The notes under the pieces were generated by a model. It was not told where the DNA came from and did not search any database. It saw only the letters and a program-made list of their open reading frames with translations. Below, piece after piece: positions 1-10,792 of a DNA stretch of 64,000 nt. The DNA comes from Dillenia suffruticosa (lineage: Eukaryota > Streptophyta > Magnoliopsida > Dilleniales > Dilleniaceae): contig JAVTVX010000012.1 of NCBI GenBank assembly GCA_033439265.1, positions 8,421,001 to 8,485,000 of the forward strand, written 5' to 3'. How positions within the stretch are numbered: position 1 is the first letter of the stretch; every line of letters starts with the position of its first letter. The position numbers were made by a program, and so were the translations under genes.

Positions 1-660
1 TTAAATGAGACCCAATTCTTCTAGCTTTGATATTTTGGAGTTAGGTATTTGTTTAAATCTAAATCCTATGTAAATCGAGTATTCCAACCAGAAATTTAAA
101 TTTTCTTATATAAATTTTTTATGAAATTTTTAAATAGGATAATAAGAGTTTTGGTATAACTAGAAATCAAAATTAAATCTCAAACCATATATTATGATAT
201 TATTTTATAATTAGTACAGCGATCATTTATCCATTACAAAAATTTGTTAAAAATATATAATTAGTGTACTTAATAGGCTACTTAATGCTAATGAACTATA
301 GTTCAACTAATATTGTTCCCTTCTCTATTATAAAAGTCTAGAGTTTAAGTTTCTCTATATACCAAAAAAATAATAGGGTACTTAATTATTTAAAGTGTTA
401 ATTTAGAGTAGTTAGTTAATTAACAAAGTAGAGTTTATTAGTTTAGAGAAATAAATAAAATCAATATCTAATTGGTCCAGTGACATAATAAGATTTTCAA
501 TTCATATATTGTACAATTATTGAATATAGCTGGTTTATTAAAAAAAGTTTAAAGAAATAAATAATTAATTTGTCTTAAATAATATATAAACTTCTCTTAT
601 AGTGACATTTAATATTGTTTAACAAAAAGTACATATATTTGTATGGTCATTTGTTTCTCT
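1..660. repeat. AT-rich dispersed repeat, copy A (unclassified)
   Basis: No gene is visible. The first 60 bases and the stretch near 360-410 resemble 8521-8680 in the same orientation. Shared landmarks are a GAGACC-containing start, TTAGGTATT, and ACTTAATTA followed by TTAAAGTGTT. Together with the repeat at 698-1140 this suggests a mobile-element-derived unit present twice around the carrier gene. I cannot assign a family. Confidence 0.4.
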
Positions 661-697
661 TAATTTTTTTGAAGGAATTTTGGTCCGCATTTGAACA

Positions 698-1140
698 ATT
701 CTTGCGAAGATCCTTTTCATTGTAAGCATCTTTTTCCTCTGGAAAACTGATGAAAGGCAAAGAGGAGAAACCGAATTTGAATTCAGAAGTTCTCAAATTG
801 TAGATCTGACGTGAAATTAATGAAAACCAATTTTGATGATAAAGAAGATTTGCTCATTTTCTTTTTTTTTTCTTCTTTCCAAACGTTAATAGTACTAAAT
901 AAATTTTCTATTATATCCTTTAGATTCCGACGTACGTCAATCTACTTCAATTGATTTCCGTGAGTTTTCCAAAAAAGAAAAAAAAAATTGATGAAATGAT
1001 AATTCAGGTTATTTTTTGAGAGAAATTTGTTTTTAATTTGTAAAATTCTATATTTTTATTAATATTTTATTTTTTTAAAAATAATTACAAATAAAATAAG
1101 ATAAATCGACACAACATACTCTTGCACAATTGAAAAAAAG
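698..1140. repeat. Dispersed repeat R1, direct copy of 10793-11178
   Basis: This stretch aligns along its length with 10793-11178. Shared landmarks in order are TTTTCATTGTAAGCA, GAGGAGAAACC, GTAGATCTGACGTGAAA, GATAAAGAAGATTT, TCTACTTCAATTG, AAATTCTATATTTTTATTAA, and a cytosine-rich end near CTTGCACAAT. Read on the minus strand it has the look of a copia-type LTR R/U5 region, but no TG...CA ends or target duplication were found. Family assignment is inference. Confidence 0.55.
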
Positions 1141-1389
1141 AAATCTAAATGTGATAACCACTTGATTTTAGTCTCTTAGATCGTTTTAGATTTCTCATCA
1201 TTTTCAAGAGTCATTATACGAGTCTTACCTTCAATCAGGAAGCGACATTTAAGTAAGCCTCGAATACTCCTATGTGAAGAGAAAAATCTCTTCACCTCTA
1301 GATGAATCGCTCCCACTACAATGAAGTCTAGAAAATCTCTTCACCTATAGAAAATCTCTTCATTATAAGAGTCTCTTGGATCGTTTAAT

Positions 1390-3215
1390 GTAAATTGCAG
1401 TCAATAAAGTATCCCCCAATGGGAGATGGACAAATTGGTCTACTCCATCATGGAGCTCACCATCTCCAACAAAGTCTGATTCCTCATCTCGGTTATTCTA
1501 TTCTCCTGAGAAGTAACAGACATAGTGAACTATCTTGTAATACTCTTCTTGAAACAAAACTCTCTAAATTATTCAAACAAATACTTACGACTCCAATCAG
1601 TTCTGAGAGTTTTTACTCACAAATTTAACTGATTTTTAATTTCACTAATAAAGTTACTAAAGCATTCCAATGGCTCAAACTTATGCGAGATCAGATAAAC
1701 ACAATCGAAACGCGTGTAATCGTTTATGAATGTAATAAAGTACACGTCTCCATTTCCGGGTCTCACGCTCATAGGGTCATAGGTTTCGGAGTGGACCAAC
1801 TACAATGAAGTATCAGCTCTTATTGCGTTGCCAAATGATTTTTTTGTAATTTTATCGATTAGGCAAAACTCACATACGGGCAACTCGAACCTGATTAGCG
1901 GGCCCAACAAACCACTCGTTGATAACCAGTTTATACACTCTTGCCCTATGTGTCCAAATCTATTATATTATACATTCATATTATCATCTACATTCTATCA
2001 TGGATAAAACTAGAATAGATCAAAGAGATGTTGTAACTAATAGAAACAATAAAGTTTCTAAAGGATAAAACATATCCTAGGCGATTTAAATAAATTACCA
2101 AAATCAAATTCCGTCGAATATCCGAAACGTAAAGAGCGTCATTTAGATATAAAGTTTGATCACTTTTCAACTCCAACTTACAAGTGTCAATCTCTCTGAC
2201 AACAAATATTCAGTTCCTTACGTTTCCTCGTAACCTGAGAATTCACTCGGTGAAACTCTACGTATGCTCTTTTTTTATGGCTCTTGACTCCACAATCCAC
2301 AAAGAAAATAAATTAGTGAACAATATAATAAATGAGACAAAATTCAAATCATGTAAAGAAAAAAAACATTTTTTCTGCTCGTCATACTCACGAGCAAAAT
2401 AACCAAATCTATTATAGACGTAGTATTTCATATTGGTCTTATCAAACTCTTTCTTCCTGTACTTTTGAACTTTGTTGTCAAATTTCTCGAATGACTTCTT
2501 CTTGCCTAGATCTCGAGTCTTCTTATCATGCTTATGTCATATGTGTTAGGTGCCACAAGAGTCCTTGCTCAACTCCGCTGCATAAGCATGATTCAAATGT
2601 GGCATACTCGTCTCCAACCATTCGTCCTCAAGTCACAATGCTTGCTCATATTAGTGAAAGTACGAATATTCTTATCGTATGTGAAATAGGTTTTCATGGT
2701 CTCCCATAAATTAGGTGAAGACTGGATCACACTTAATATCTGAATCTCATCCAAAATGGGTTCACCACATTTTTTAAATTGACAATCATACTCAACATTT
2801 GTATCAAATATTATATCATTGTATGATCAGCATTTTTTATTATAAGTTATAAACTTATAAATCAGTATCCTAATCTTAGTAACTGAAAAAGTATCATAAT
2901 ACTCTTTTAAGGTGAGCCAAACGGACATAAATATAGGATATTGCTCATTGATCGTAATTATATCATCATGTATGCAATTGATAAGGGTACTCTAACTTGG
3001 CTATCATTTTTCTTCCACGCATGATAGATCTCGTTATTCCGTCTATCCTAAGTTGTGATACCCTCCGCGAGTTCCACCATCTCGTGTCTTAGAATTTTAG
3101 AAATATCCTGCTCCTCGAGAACAAACTGAATCTACTGATATAAAATCTCATAATTATCACCATTCAGTTTATCTCCCTTAGAAAAATCTAATACGATTGT
3201 TTTCATTGCATGAGA
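1390..3215 (-). pseudogene. Ty1/copia gag-pol remnant
   Basis: Minus-strand translation with many stops and frame breaks recovers copia landmarks in the expected order. A gag start with DFSKGDKLNGDNYEIL lies near 3190, and further gag sequence runs down to about 2660. A pre-integrase segment with LNDALYVSDIRRNLI lies at 1988-2176, an integrase core with YFITFINDYTRFDCVYL at 1617-1799, and an integrase C-terminal part resembling RNQTLLEMVSSMME near 1430-1490. No reverse transcriptase or RNase H remains, so the element is truncated on its 3' side. It is non-functional. The lineage is the same general type as the complete element at 13114-20586. Confidence 0.78.
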
Positions 3216-3229
3216 GAGTTTAGTGATTT

Positions 3230-4440
3230 ATTAATATTTATTCTCATATTTTGTGTATCATTCAAATTAATAAATCTTAAATGATTCGAGTATGACCCTA
3301 AGTGAGTGTATGAGTCAACGGATGCTATACATCATAACATGAGTTCGTATCTTACCATCCGAATTTAGATTCAATATACAAAAACCTATAAAAAGTCACA
3401 AATACAGATGTAGAACACTCAACAAATTGAAAAAATCAATCTGGAATGACCTTACACGCCGATTGCAACGCCCCACGTGATTGCACATGCCGCTTGCACG
3501 CTGGTACATGCGCTAGATGTGCAGTGCATGGGTCACGTGCCTGCACAAGCATGACCCCCGTCTTGAGTCGACACGCAGGTCGGGAGACGGATCCGGGTTG
3601 GGACCTACCTAAACCTCCCCGACCTTGTTCACGCACCATAGCGCGCGTGAACCTTACATGCCTGCTTCCCTGAGCCTCACGCTCCTCCCGCTCATGTGCA
3701 CTTCACGCACCCGTGGGTTGGTTCGGGTCTTTTATGCTCGATTGTTTTGCAAGTAGGTCCTCTTAACCCGACTGCCAAAAAATGCTTTTTGGGTCTGTTT
3801 TTCATGCTGTTTTCGTTGGAAAGTTGCAATTAATCATCTTCAAAACATTCTTGACTCCATTTTAGAATGATTTAATCCCTAAATGCGATGAATTAAACAC
3901 TTCCCAGCACGGCCCTCTACGGCCATACTGGAAAACCCAATTTTCGACAACGATAACACACAATTTATATATCAAAATGTAGATCAGATTATGAAAACAT
4001 ATATAAACCAATTTTATAGATCAATTCATCATTTAATGCGATAGAGCTAAGATTTTATTCTCTACATGCATATACGGAAATATGTAAATTAAAATGTCAA
4101 AATTTTTGGGATAAATATTTTGATTATAAATCTATCAAAATTAACCGAATTACGAAATCTCTCAAATTAACGTACGACGAAGATGTTAATCACGAAATTG
4201 AATCACTACCACAGATTCACGACTTGTCAATCCAAAATCTTATAAATCCAATATGATAAGAGAAATTTTGTTACTCGAAAATTAAATTTATCAATCAGTT
4301 GATATTTTTCACATTAGAGAATGTGATCTCTCTCCTTGAATGGTATTCTCCAAAAAAATGATTTAATTTCATATATATTTGGAAAAGTTAACTCACACTA
4401 AACAATTGGGATTGGGATTATGGAAAGATATACTAGGGAA
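3230..4440 (-). mobile_element. Probable 5' leader or LTR side of the minus-strand copia remnant, with GC-rich island
   Basis: This non-coding stretch lies upstream of the minus-strand gag. About 3437-3775 is sharply GC-rich and full of ACGTG/GCATG motifs, unlike its AT-rich surroundings. The complete copia at 13114 also has a long leader with a GC-rich patch (about 14025-14120), so this is read as retrotransposon leader. No LTR boundaries or primer-binding site could be defined. The overlapping reading frames at 3436-3673 on both strands are treated as chance. Confidence 0.4.
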
Positions 4441-4534
4441 GATGATGGTTGTCGAGTGAAAAATATCTCATTATCCAAAATTTCCAAAATTTAAAAAATT
4501 TTTTACTTTGTGATAAACGTGGGCGTATTTCCCG

Positions 4535-4800
4535 GCATGTGACGTTACGAGTCACTGACGTCACCAATCAGAAGAATAGGAGTAGGTTTGAACCAGAACG
4601 GAGCCAAGGCTCCCGGAAGGAGCAAGGTCTCGTCAAAGACCCAGCCAACCGGCTCGCTCAAACTGCAGCTGTACTTTTTGTATTGTGGGTCCCAACTAGT
4701 CCGTGTGAATTGGAAGTGGCCATGCTTCTTCGCGCACCCTATTCCAAACCCTTCTCTCCTATATATACTCTCCTTCCCCTCCCTTTTCAAACCGCGCCCC
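4535..4800 (+). promoter_or_regulatory. Promoter of the dicarboxylate carrier gene
   Basis: A TATA box (TATATATA, 4760-4767) lies about 310 bases before the start codon, so transcription should begin near 4790-4800 and leave a pyrimidine-rich 5' UTR of about 280 bases. Upstream, a TGACGT half site (4540-4545) and a perfect TGACGTCA palindrome (4556-4563) sit directly beside a CCAAT box (4564-4568). TGACG motifs are classical bZIP (TGA/as-1 or CRE type) binding sites in plants. Regulation through them is inference. Confidence 0.6.
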
Positions 4801-5077
4801 TTCATTCATTTACTTCTCTCTTTCTAAAGAAGAAACCCGTTAGCCTATGTCTCAGAGGCCTTCCGTTCCTCACTTTTCGTCTATAGCTTTCGGTCTCCAT
4901 TCCCATCTCCTGGTCTCCAGTGAGATGAACTCCAACTCCAATTGGTCTTGTTAATCTCCATCCCTCTATCTTAATTTTGCAGCTTAATATACTCAAATTC
5001 TTTTTCTTTTAACCCCAACCCGATTCTTTCAAGCAAATAATCTCTAACAAGTATCCTCTTTTTCTCAATTATCAAAC

Positions 5078-6052
5078 ATGGGAGTCAAAGGATTCGTTGA
5101 AGGAGGAATTGCTTCGATTGTTGCTGGATGCTCCACACACCCACTCGATCTCATCAAAGTCCGAATGCAATTGCAAGGCGAAAATGCCCCTAAACCCATT
5201 GCTCAATTTCATACCCTTCGTCCTGCTCTTGCCTTTCACCCTCCTCACGTGATTTATCCGGCCGACATTCACATCCCTGCTCCTCCACGACCTCCTCGTG
5301 TGGGTCCAATCGCCGTCGGAATCAAAATTGTTCAACAAGAGGGCGTTGCTGCCTTGTTCTCCGGTGTCTCCGCTACCGTTCTCCGCCAGACTCTGTATTC
5401 AACGACTCGTATGGGCCTCTATGACATTCTCAAGCAAAAGTGGACAGACAAGGACACAAGAATTTTCCCACTGCCCCTGAAAATCGCCGCCGGGCTGATC
5501 GCCGGAGGAATAGGCGCGGCTGTCGGGAACCCGGCTGACGTGGCGATGGTGAGGATGCAGGCCGACGGCCGCCTTCCGCCTGCGCAGCGTCGAAACTACA
5601 ACTCTGTGTTCGACGCAATCACGCGGATGGCGAAGCAGGAGGGAGTTACTTCCCTGTGGCGCGGCTCATCGCTTACGGTGAATCGCGCCATGCTCGTGAC
5701 GGCATCACAGCTGGCGTCATACGATCAGTTCAAGGAGATGATACTGGAAAGGGGGATAATGAAAGATGGGCTCGGGACCCACGTGACGGCGAGCTTCGCC
5801 GCCGGGTTCGTGGCGGCGGTGGCGTCGAATCCGGTGGACGTGATCAAGACAAGGGTGATGAACATGAAGGTGGAGGCAGGGGAAGCACCACCGTATGCCG
5901 GAGCACTTGATTGCGCAATCAAGACCGTCCGATCGGAGGGTCCTTTGGCTTTCTACAAAGGGTTCATTCCCACCATATCAAGACAGGGACCATTCACTGT
6001 CGTTCTCTTCGTGACTCTGGAACAGGTCCGGAAATTGCTTAAGGATTTATGA
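5078..6052 (+). CDS. DIC: Mitochondrial dicarboxylate carrier (DIC / plant UCP5-like), intronless
   Basis: The protein is 324 residues, the usual size for plant DICs. It belongs to the mitochondrial carrier (SLC25) family, which in the inner membrane exchanges malate, oxaloacetate, succinate, phosphate and sulfate. Three carrier repeats are visible. The signature after helix 1 is PLDLIK (residues 22-27), after helix 3 PADVAMVR (152-159), and after helix 5 PVDVIK (252-257). The second lacks the basic residue at the usual place, as I recall for plant DICs. The opening MGVKGFVEGGIASIVAGCST, the TTRMGLYD segment near 109-116 and RGSSLTVNRAMLVTASQL are strongly DIC-like. The loop after helix 1 is long and proline-rich (about 38-75). 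The start is fixed by homology and the preceding AAAC context. The reading frame is open and shows no damage. It stands alone among repeats, so the function comes from family resemblance. Confidence 0.95.
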   Translation: MGVKGFVEGGIASIVAGCSTHPLDLIKVRMQLQGENAPKPIAQFHTLRPALAFHPPHVIYPADIHIPAPPRPPRVGPIAVGIKIVQQEGVAALFSGVSATVLRQTLYSTTRMGLYDILKQKWTDKDTRIFPLPLKIAAGLIAGGIGAAVGNPADVAMVRMQADGRLPPAQRRNYNSVFDAITRMAKQEGVTSLWRGSSLTVNRAMLVTASQLASYDQFKEMILERGIMKDGLGTHVTASFAAGFVAAVASNPVDVIKTRVMNMKVEAGEAPPYAGALDCAIKTVRSEGPLAFYKGFIPTISRQGPFTVVLFVTLEQVRKLLKDL

Positions 6053-6300
6053 AAAACCTTGATGATGACGAAGAAGGATCTCAGAATAAGATTAATGATT
6101 TTTTAATTAAGATTATGGTTTTTCGCATTATTAGAATGCTATTTGGACGTCGGAGTTGTCCTAAGCTTTGGGAAAAAGGGAAGGATGAGTCGCGTGTGTG
6201 TGTTATTGTATAATCTCATTTGATTATCCTAAAGTATAATTTATATTGAATTTTGGGGTAATTATTATTAATTAATTTGAGTGAGAGATTAGTATTTATT
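6053..6300 (+). terminator. 3' UTR and polyadenylation region of the carrier gene
   Basis: After the TGA at 6050-6052 the sequence turns AT-rich, with AATAA near 6087 and T/A-rich stretches to about 6300. These fit plant near-upstream and far-upstream polyadenylation elements. The exact cleavage site cannot be read from sequence. Confidence 0.4.
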
Positions 6301-8520
6301 TTTAATTTTTTTTGGAAATAATCTTTTGTTTGAATAAGTAGGAAACACGTTTTTGCCTCTCAACTTGGACAAGCCAATGCACCCTCCATTTTACTCTGTT
6401 TCTATATATATATATATATATATATGTTTTATTAAAAAGTTAGAAGAAGTAAACCTGCTCTTTCTTGTATAATTAAGTAATTATTTTTATACAATTATTA
6501 TATAAATTGAAGTAACTAAAATTTAAACCATCTTTTATATAATTAAAGTAATAATTCTAATATAATTATTAAATAAGTCAGAGTAATAATTCAGATTTTC
6601 TTTATGGTAAGAAATTTTTATTCAATATAGCAAATAGACAATGGACCCTCATAAAAGAAAAATATCTAGAAAGGCAAGAAAATATAGAGGGCTTAGATTA
6701 CCAATACCATTAAGATGAAACGTAGTGGTGGAAATGATTCTAGCATGGAAATTAAGAAGGGTGCATTGTAGTGGGGATGAGGTTTGCGGTGACCCAACTA
6801 TAAAGGTCGAGCCTGATATGGTTCAAGTCGTACTGCGGATCGTTTTGGTTTGTACAAAAAAGGTTTTCATACTACTTATTACAACATGGATTTTAGTTGG
6901 TGACAGTGTTGCACATGCATTTGATTTTTCTTTTATTAATATTATTTTGATTAATCTAATTCAAAATTTTATAAAATTTTATTTAAAAATAACTTTCATA
7001 ATATATAATTTTTATGTTCGTAATTAATTTTTTTTTTTTTTTTTGTTAGTACTGATTTCTTTCGCTTAGTTCAACCAACGCATGATAAGGAAAGATTGTA
7101 TGTAAATATTAGTCCATGTCAGTCAAGGAAAGGAGCCCATTTTCAAATTAGTATTTTAATTAAATATCTCCACTCAAGTTGTATTTGACAATTAACCCAA
7201 AGAAAAAGAAGAAAAAGTTTGTGAATTGGGATATAACTTTTATTATTGTTGTTCGAAATCAAAGTTTTGAAAACAAAAAGATCTGAATTTTAAACTCATT
7301 TATTCTGTAAAATTTATTTATTTATTTATTTATTTTGGAATGCCTCAAATATGTGTAACTCAATTTATTTATTTATTTATTTATTTTGGGTCCCCCAAGA
7401 TATCATAAAAAGGAAAATCTTACCATCCTAATCTTCACAATTCTCTCTTTTGGAATGTTTCTGAAGTTTCGTAAGAATAATTGATTCATTTGCTAACAAA
7501 GCCTTCTCTTCCCAATGTATATGTTTCTTAAAATATTACTTGTTGCTTAAAATTTATAATTTTTACTTTAAAATTATAATTTTAAATATATATTATGTTT
7601 TATAATAATAAAAAATTTTAATTTAACTCCGGTTTGTGAGTTGATTTAATAATAAAAATGGCCACCGTTTTCCACATCATAAAGATAATAGCTAAAAGGA
7701 GAAGATATGTAAAAATAAGAATAAAATAAAAAGCCGTAGAAGTGAGATCATTAGTGTGAAAGAGAAGAAAAGTAAAAATAAGAATCAAATAAAAAGCTCT
7801 TTTCTCTTTTCTATTTTCGCCTTTTTTTTTTTTTCTGATGCTTTAATCAAATTGTCGATCCAGAATCGTTCACTACTGGATTGTGATGATTTTTTAGTTT
7901 GGAGGCTTGTGAGATGTAATTCTTCATTTGAACGTAAAGATTGTTTTTGGAGTCGTGAACAGTAGTCCTCATTTGTATCACTCTCTCCTTTGTTTCTTCG
8001 TTAGTCCCATGATTTTTACTTCTTACATTGAAGAGATTTTCTACATAAAAGTTAAATTGTTTTTTGTATTGCGGTTGGTTTGGGTTTGATCGTTTGGTGT
8101 TTGCATTTGTGTTGGAATTTCGTATACTCCTCAGAGAGCCAAATAGCTAAGAAGATCATTTCGTGTGCTTGTTCCGTTGTGATTTTTCATTTGGCTTGCT
8201 TCTATTGTTGTGGTCCACCAGTTGTTCATACCATATATTCGGCGTATTTATTTGGGCATGTAAATTGTATGTAACGTATTGCTCATAATTCTGTTTTGCT
8301 TGAGTCGTGGGGCCTTAAACCTTATATGTGAAGTTAGCCATTTGTTGTGTTTGGAATATGTACGTTGTCTACTTGTAGATATCTGGTGTTCATGGGAATT
8401 GTGTGCAATTAGAGGCATAGACAGAGAAGGTTTGAACAAACTGCAGAAAGGAAACAGGGAACAGATTCTATTCCTTTGACGTAGTAAACCCGCTAACCTT
8501 AGAACCGCTTCACCTAGAAT
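6301..8520. other. Intergenic AT-rich region with simple repeats and a possible LTR fragment
   Basis: No supported gene. Simple repeats include (TA)n near 6404-6426, a T run near 7028-7042, and (TTTA)n near 7314-7335 and 7362-7385. An imperfect duplication of an A-rich unit lies at about 7708-7737 and 7769-7799. From about 7740 to 8110 the text (TTCGTTAGTCCCATGATTTT, then ACATTGAAGAGATTTTCTAC) resembles the 3' part of plant copia LTRs, but there is no adjacent primer-binding site. The open frame at 6725-7027 has no recognisable protein. Confidence 0.35.
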
Positions 8521-8680
8521 TTTAAACGAGACCTTATTTTTCTAATTTTTATATTTTCAATTTAGGTATTAGTTTTTTTTTTATACATATAAAGAAAATA
8601 TTTGAACTTCAAATCTCTAAGTAAAATGGGACGATCCCAATTGGGATATAGTTCACCGGCACTTAATTAGTTAAAGTGTT
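8521..8680. repeat. Dispersed repeat, copy B (partner of 1-410)
   Basis: It resembles the beginning of the window in the same orientation. The match stops exactly where the CACTA-like end begins at 8681, so copy B looks interrupted by that insertion. Confidence 0.4.
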
Positions 8681-9165
8681 CACTAAAAAAAACAGCCATT
8701 TAGTCATAAATTTAACGACAAAAATTTTAAAAAAATTCGTCGCTAAAAACATTAACGACGGATTTAGCGACGAAAAATTTTTTGTCACTAATAATGCGTC
8801 GCAAAAATTTAATGACGAAAATTAGAAATCCGTCGCTAAATTTAGCGACGAAAATCTGAAATCCGTCTCTAAATTTAGCGACAAATAATTTTTCGTCGCT
8901 AAAATTCGTCACAAAATTTAGCAACGAAAAATTATTCGTTCGTCACTAAATTAGCGATATAAAAAAATCCGTTGCTAAATTTAACGACGAAAATCTAAAA
9001 TTCGTCAATAAATTTAGTGACAGATAATTTTTGTCACTAAAATCCGTCACTAATTTAAAAAAAAAAATCCGTCGAAAAATTATTCGTCTCTAATTTAGAG
9101 ACAAATAAAAAAATCCGTCGCTAAATTGACGACGGATTTGGAATCCGTCACTAATTCCAAATTCG
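8681..9165. mobile_element. CACTA-type (En/Spm) transposon end with subterminal hairpin array
   Basis: The stretch starts with CACTAAAAAAAACAGCC, the form expected of a CACTA terminal inverted repeat. It is followed by at least ten variants of CCGTCGCTAAATTTAGCGAC, each able to fold on itself. Arrays of GCGACG-type subterminal repeats are typical of plant CACTA elements. No matching 3' end (...TAGTG after a T run) and no transposase were found, so this is one truncated end or a deletion derivative. The short minus-strand open frame here is an artefact of the repeats. Confidence 0.65.
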
Positions 9166-9179
9166 TCGAAATATCCGGG

Positions 9180-9460
9180 GAACGCACATGCCTGGACGGA
9201 TCCTTGACCACCCGAGCAAGCACGTGCCTGGATGGCCCTGCCCACGAGCCAGCATTAGCCTGGAAGCCACGTGTCTGGACGGGCCCCACCCACCCCCACC
9301 CACCAGAGCCAGCACCAACCTGCAAGCTGCCCACCCGCCTGAGCCAGCACCCCCGCTCCAGCCGCTTTCCTCACTTAATAGCTGAAAAATGCCACTTTGC
9401 CTCCTGCATCCACCGTGGTTCGAACTCCTGCACACCTGCATGCACACGCATAAGCATAAA
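9180..9460 (-). repeat. GC-rich island attached to the minus-strand tRNA-like head
   Basis: A C-rich island with recurring CCTGGACGG, CACGTG and CCACCC motifs lies directly downstream (minus sense) of the tRNA-like head at 9395-9480. Open frames exist on both strands but encode only proline/glycine-rich low-complexity peptides and are not called genes. Confidence 0.45.
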
Positions 9461-9535
9461 CCTGTAAACCACCAAGCCAAATGATATTATGTGATATAAA
9501 TTTTTTTTTTTACTTATTATTTTTCCTTCACATTT
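9395..9535 (-). mobile_element. tRNA-like (SINE-type) head, minus strand
   Basis: On the minus strand an A-rich tract is followed by TATCACATAATATCATT, then TGGCTTGGTGG (box A-like) and GAGTTCGAACC (box B-like). This layout of internal RNA polymerase III promoter boxes is typical of tRNA-derived SINEs. The same order, with the same A-rich lead-in and a similar TATCACACGATATT, occurs on the plus strand at 10040-10165. I see no target duplication. Confidence 0.45.
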
Positions 9536-9539
9536 TTCT

Positions 9540-10035
9540 AATAATAATAAAATAATATATAATAACAATTTAAAATAATAAATATAATAACTTTTTTTAT
9601 TTAAACCACCAACCTAAAATAATATTAATTAAAAATAATAAATATGTTAATTTTTAATAAAATAAAAAATAATAAAATACTAATTTAAAATAAAATAATA
9701 AATTAATTAAAAAATATATTAATATTATATTTTGTTTTCTTCTGTTTTTCTTTTATTTTATTATTTTATTATTATTTTTCATTTTTATTTTATTTTTTTA
9801 CTCCATAGTTTAAAAATGCATTAAGACATCTCAATAATATAAAATTATAATTATCAATAAATTATAATATATTAATAATTTAAAAAATCTATATATTTAA
9901 TCACAAAATATTTTTTATTCGTTTGAATATATAAGAAATTTCAATATAATTATTATATATAAGAAATCTCAATAATGGAATAGAAAGAAAAAAAAAACCA
10001 AAATAGATATGAGAGCAAGATGAAGAAAAAAAAAG
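9540..10035. other. Very AT-rich spacer between two divergent tRNA-like heads
   Basis: Almost pure A/T with AATAAT-type simple sequence. No coding capacity or regulatory site is supported. Confidence 0.5.
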
Positions 10036-10039
10036 TGAT

Positions 10040-10165
10040 AATAGAAAACAAATGAGGAGGAAAAAAGTAAAAAAAAAAATATTATCACACGATATTAAAT
10101 GGTGGTATAGTAGTGACATGTCTTTCGTTTAAATGCGAGGTTCAAGGTTCGAATCCCTTCAATAG
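10040..10165 (+). mobile_element. tRNA-like (SINE-type) head, plus strand
   Basis: After an A-rich tract, TGGTATAGTAG (10101-10111) matches a pol III box A and GGTTCGAATCC (10147-10157) is a perfect box B. The spacing is about 35 bases, as in tRNA-derived SINEs. It does not fold into a complete tRNA: there is no clear acceptor stem and the anticodon arm is unclear. A GC-rich minisatellite follows directly. Confidence 0.5.
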
Positions 10166-10169
10166 CATT

Positions 10170-10510
10170 TAACATCCGTACGTGAATGCTCGAGCGCCTG
10201 CCTGCGCCTGGTGCCCGTGCGTGCATGCACGGATGCCTGCGCAGGCACGCGCCGAGCCCAGGCGCGGGGGCATGCGCGGGCACCCAGGCAGGCGCGCGCT
10301 TGCCTGCGCCTGCTTGCACCCGACGCCCGTGCGGGGCATGCGCAGGCGCCCAGGCATGCGCGCGCTTGCCTGCGCCTACCTGCGCTTGGCGCCCACCTGC
10401 GCTTGGGGCCCGTGCGTGCATGCGCGGGCACCCGTGCAGGCGCGCGCTCCTGCCTGCGCTCGACGCCCGTACGTGCATGCACCGGGGCCCGCGCAGACTC
10501 GCGTTCATGT
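10170..10510 (+). repeat. GC-rich minisatellite of GCGCCTG/GCGCGC units
   Basis: An island of very high GC content lies inside DNA that is almost all A/T. A motif GCGCGCT followed by GCCTGCGC recurs at 10294, 10360 and 10442, giving an imperfect period of 66-82 bases. Long open frames appear in nearly every frame on both strands because stop codons are absent by composition, so none is called a gene. Confidence 0.6.
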
Positions 10511-10792
10511 TCGGATTAATATTTAATTAAAAAATTTATATTATTGAATAAAATAATATAAATAAAATAAAAGTTATCAATATAATAATAAAAAATATTA
10601 AATCAAACAAAAAAAGAAAAAAATAATAAATTAATTAAAAAATATATATAATTTAAATAAAATAAAATATATAGTTTTTTAAGAATTAAATAATATTATT
10701 TTTTTTAAAAATGAATTATAATATAATAAAATAAAATATAAATTAAAATATTATAACATAATAATAATATGATTTGTTAATATAAATTGAAA
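10511..10792. other. AT-rich stretch, no gene
   Basis: Composed almost wholly of A and T with AATAA-type simple sequence. Nothing further is supported. Confidence 0.5.

Noticed and set aside
698-1140. R1 as the 3' LTR of the adjacent minus-strand copia remnant
   Set aside because: No matching copy was found on the gag side (about 4000-4440), and R2 lies far away without copia coding sequence nearby.
4449-4886. 145-codon frame upstream of DIC
   Set aside because: It spans the promoter and 5' UTR including the TATA box; the peptide has no recognisable feature.
9095-9568. Open frames on both strands across the GC-rich island
   Set aside because: Same cause: composition, with overlapping frames and no domain.
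10095-10165. Functional tRNA gene
   Set aside because: The A and B boxes fit but the acceptor stem and anticodon arm cannot be folded, so it is tRNA-like only.
10095-10530. Overlapping open frames of 60-137 codons on both strands
   Set aside because: They arise because the GC minisatellite lacks stop codons; the peptides are low-complexity R/A/C/P and no frame is favoured.
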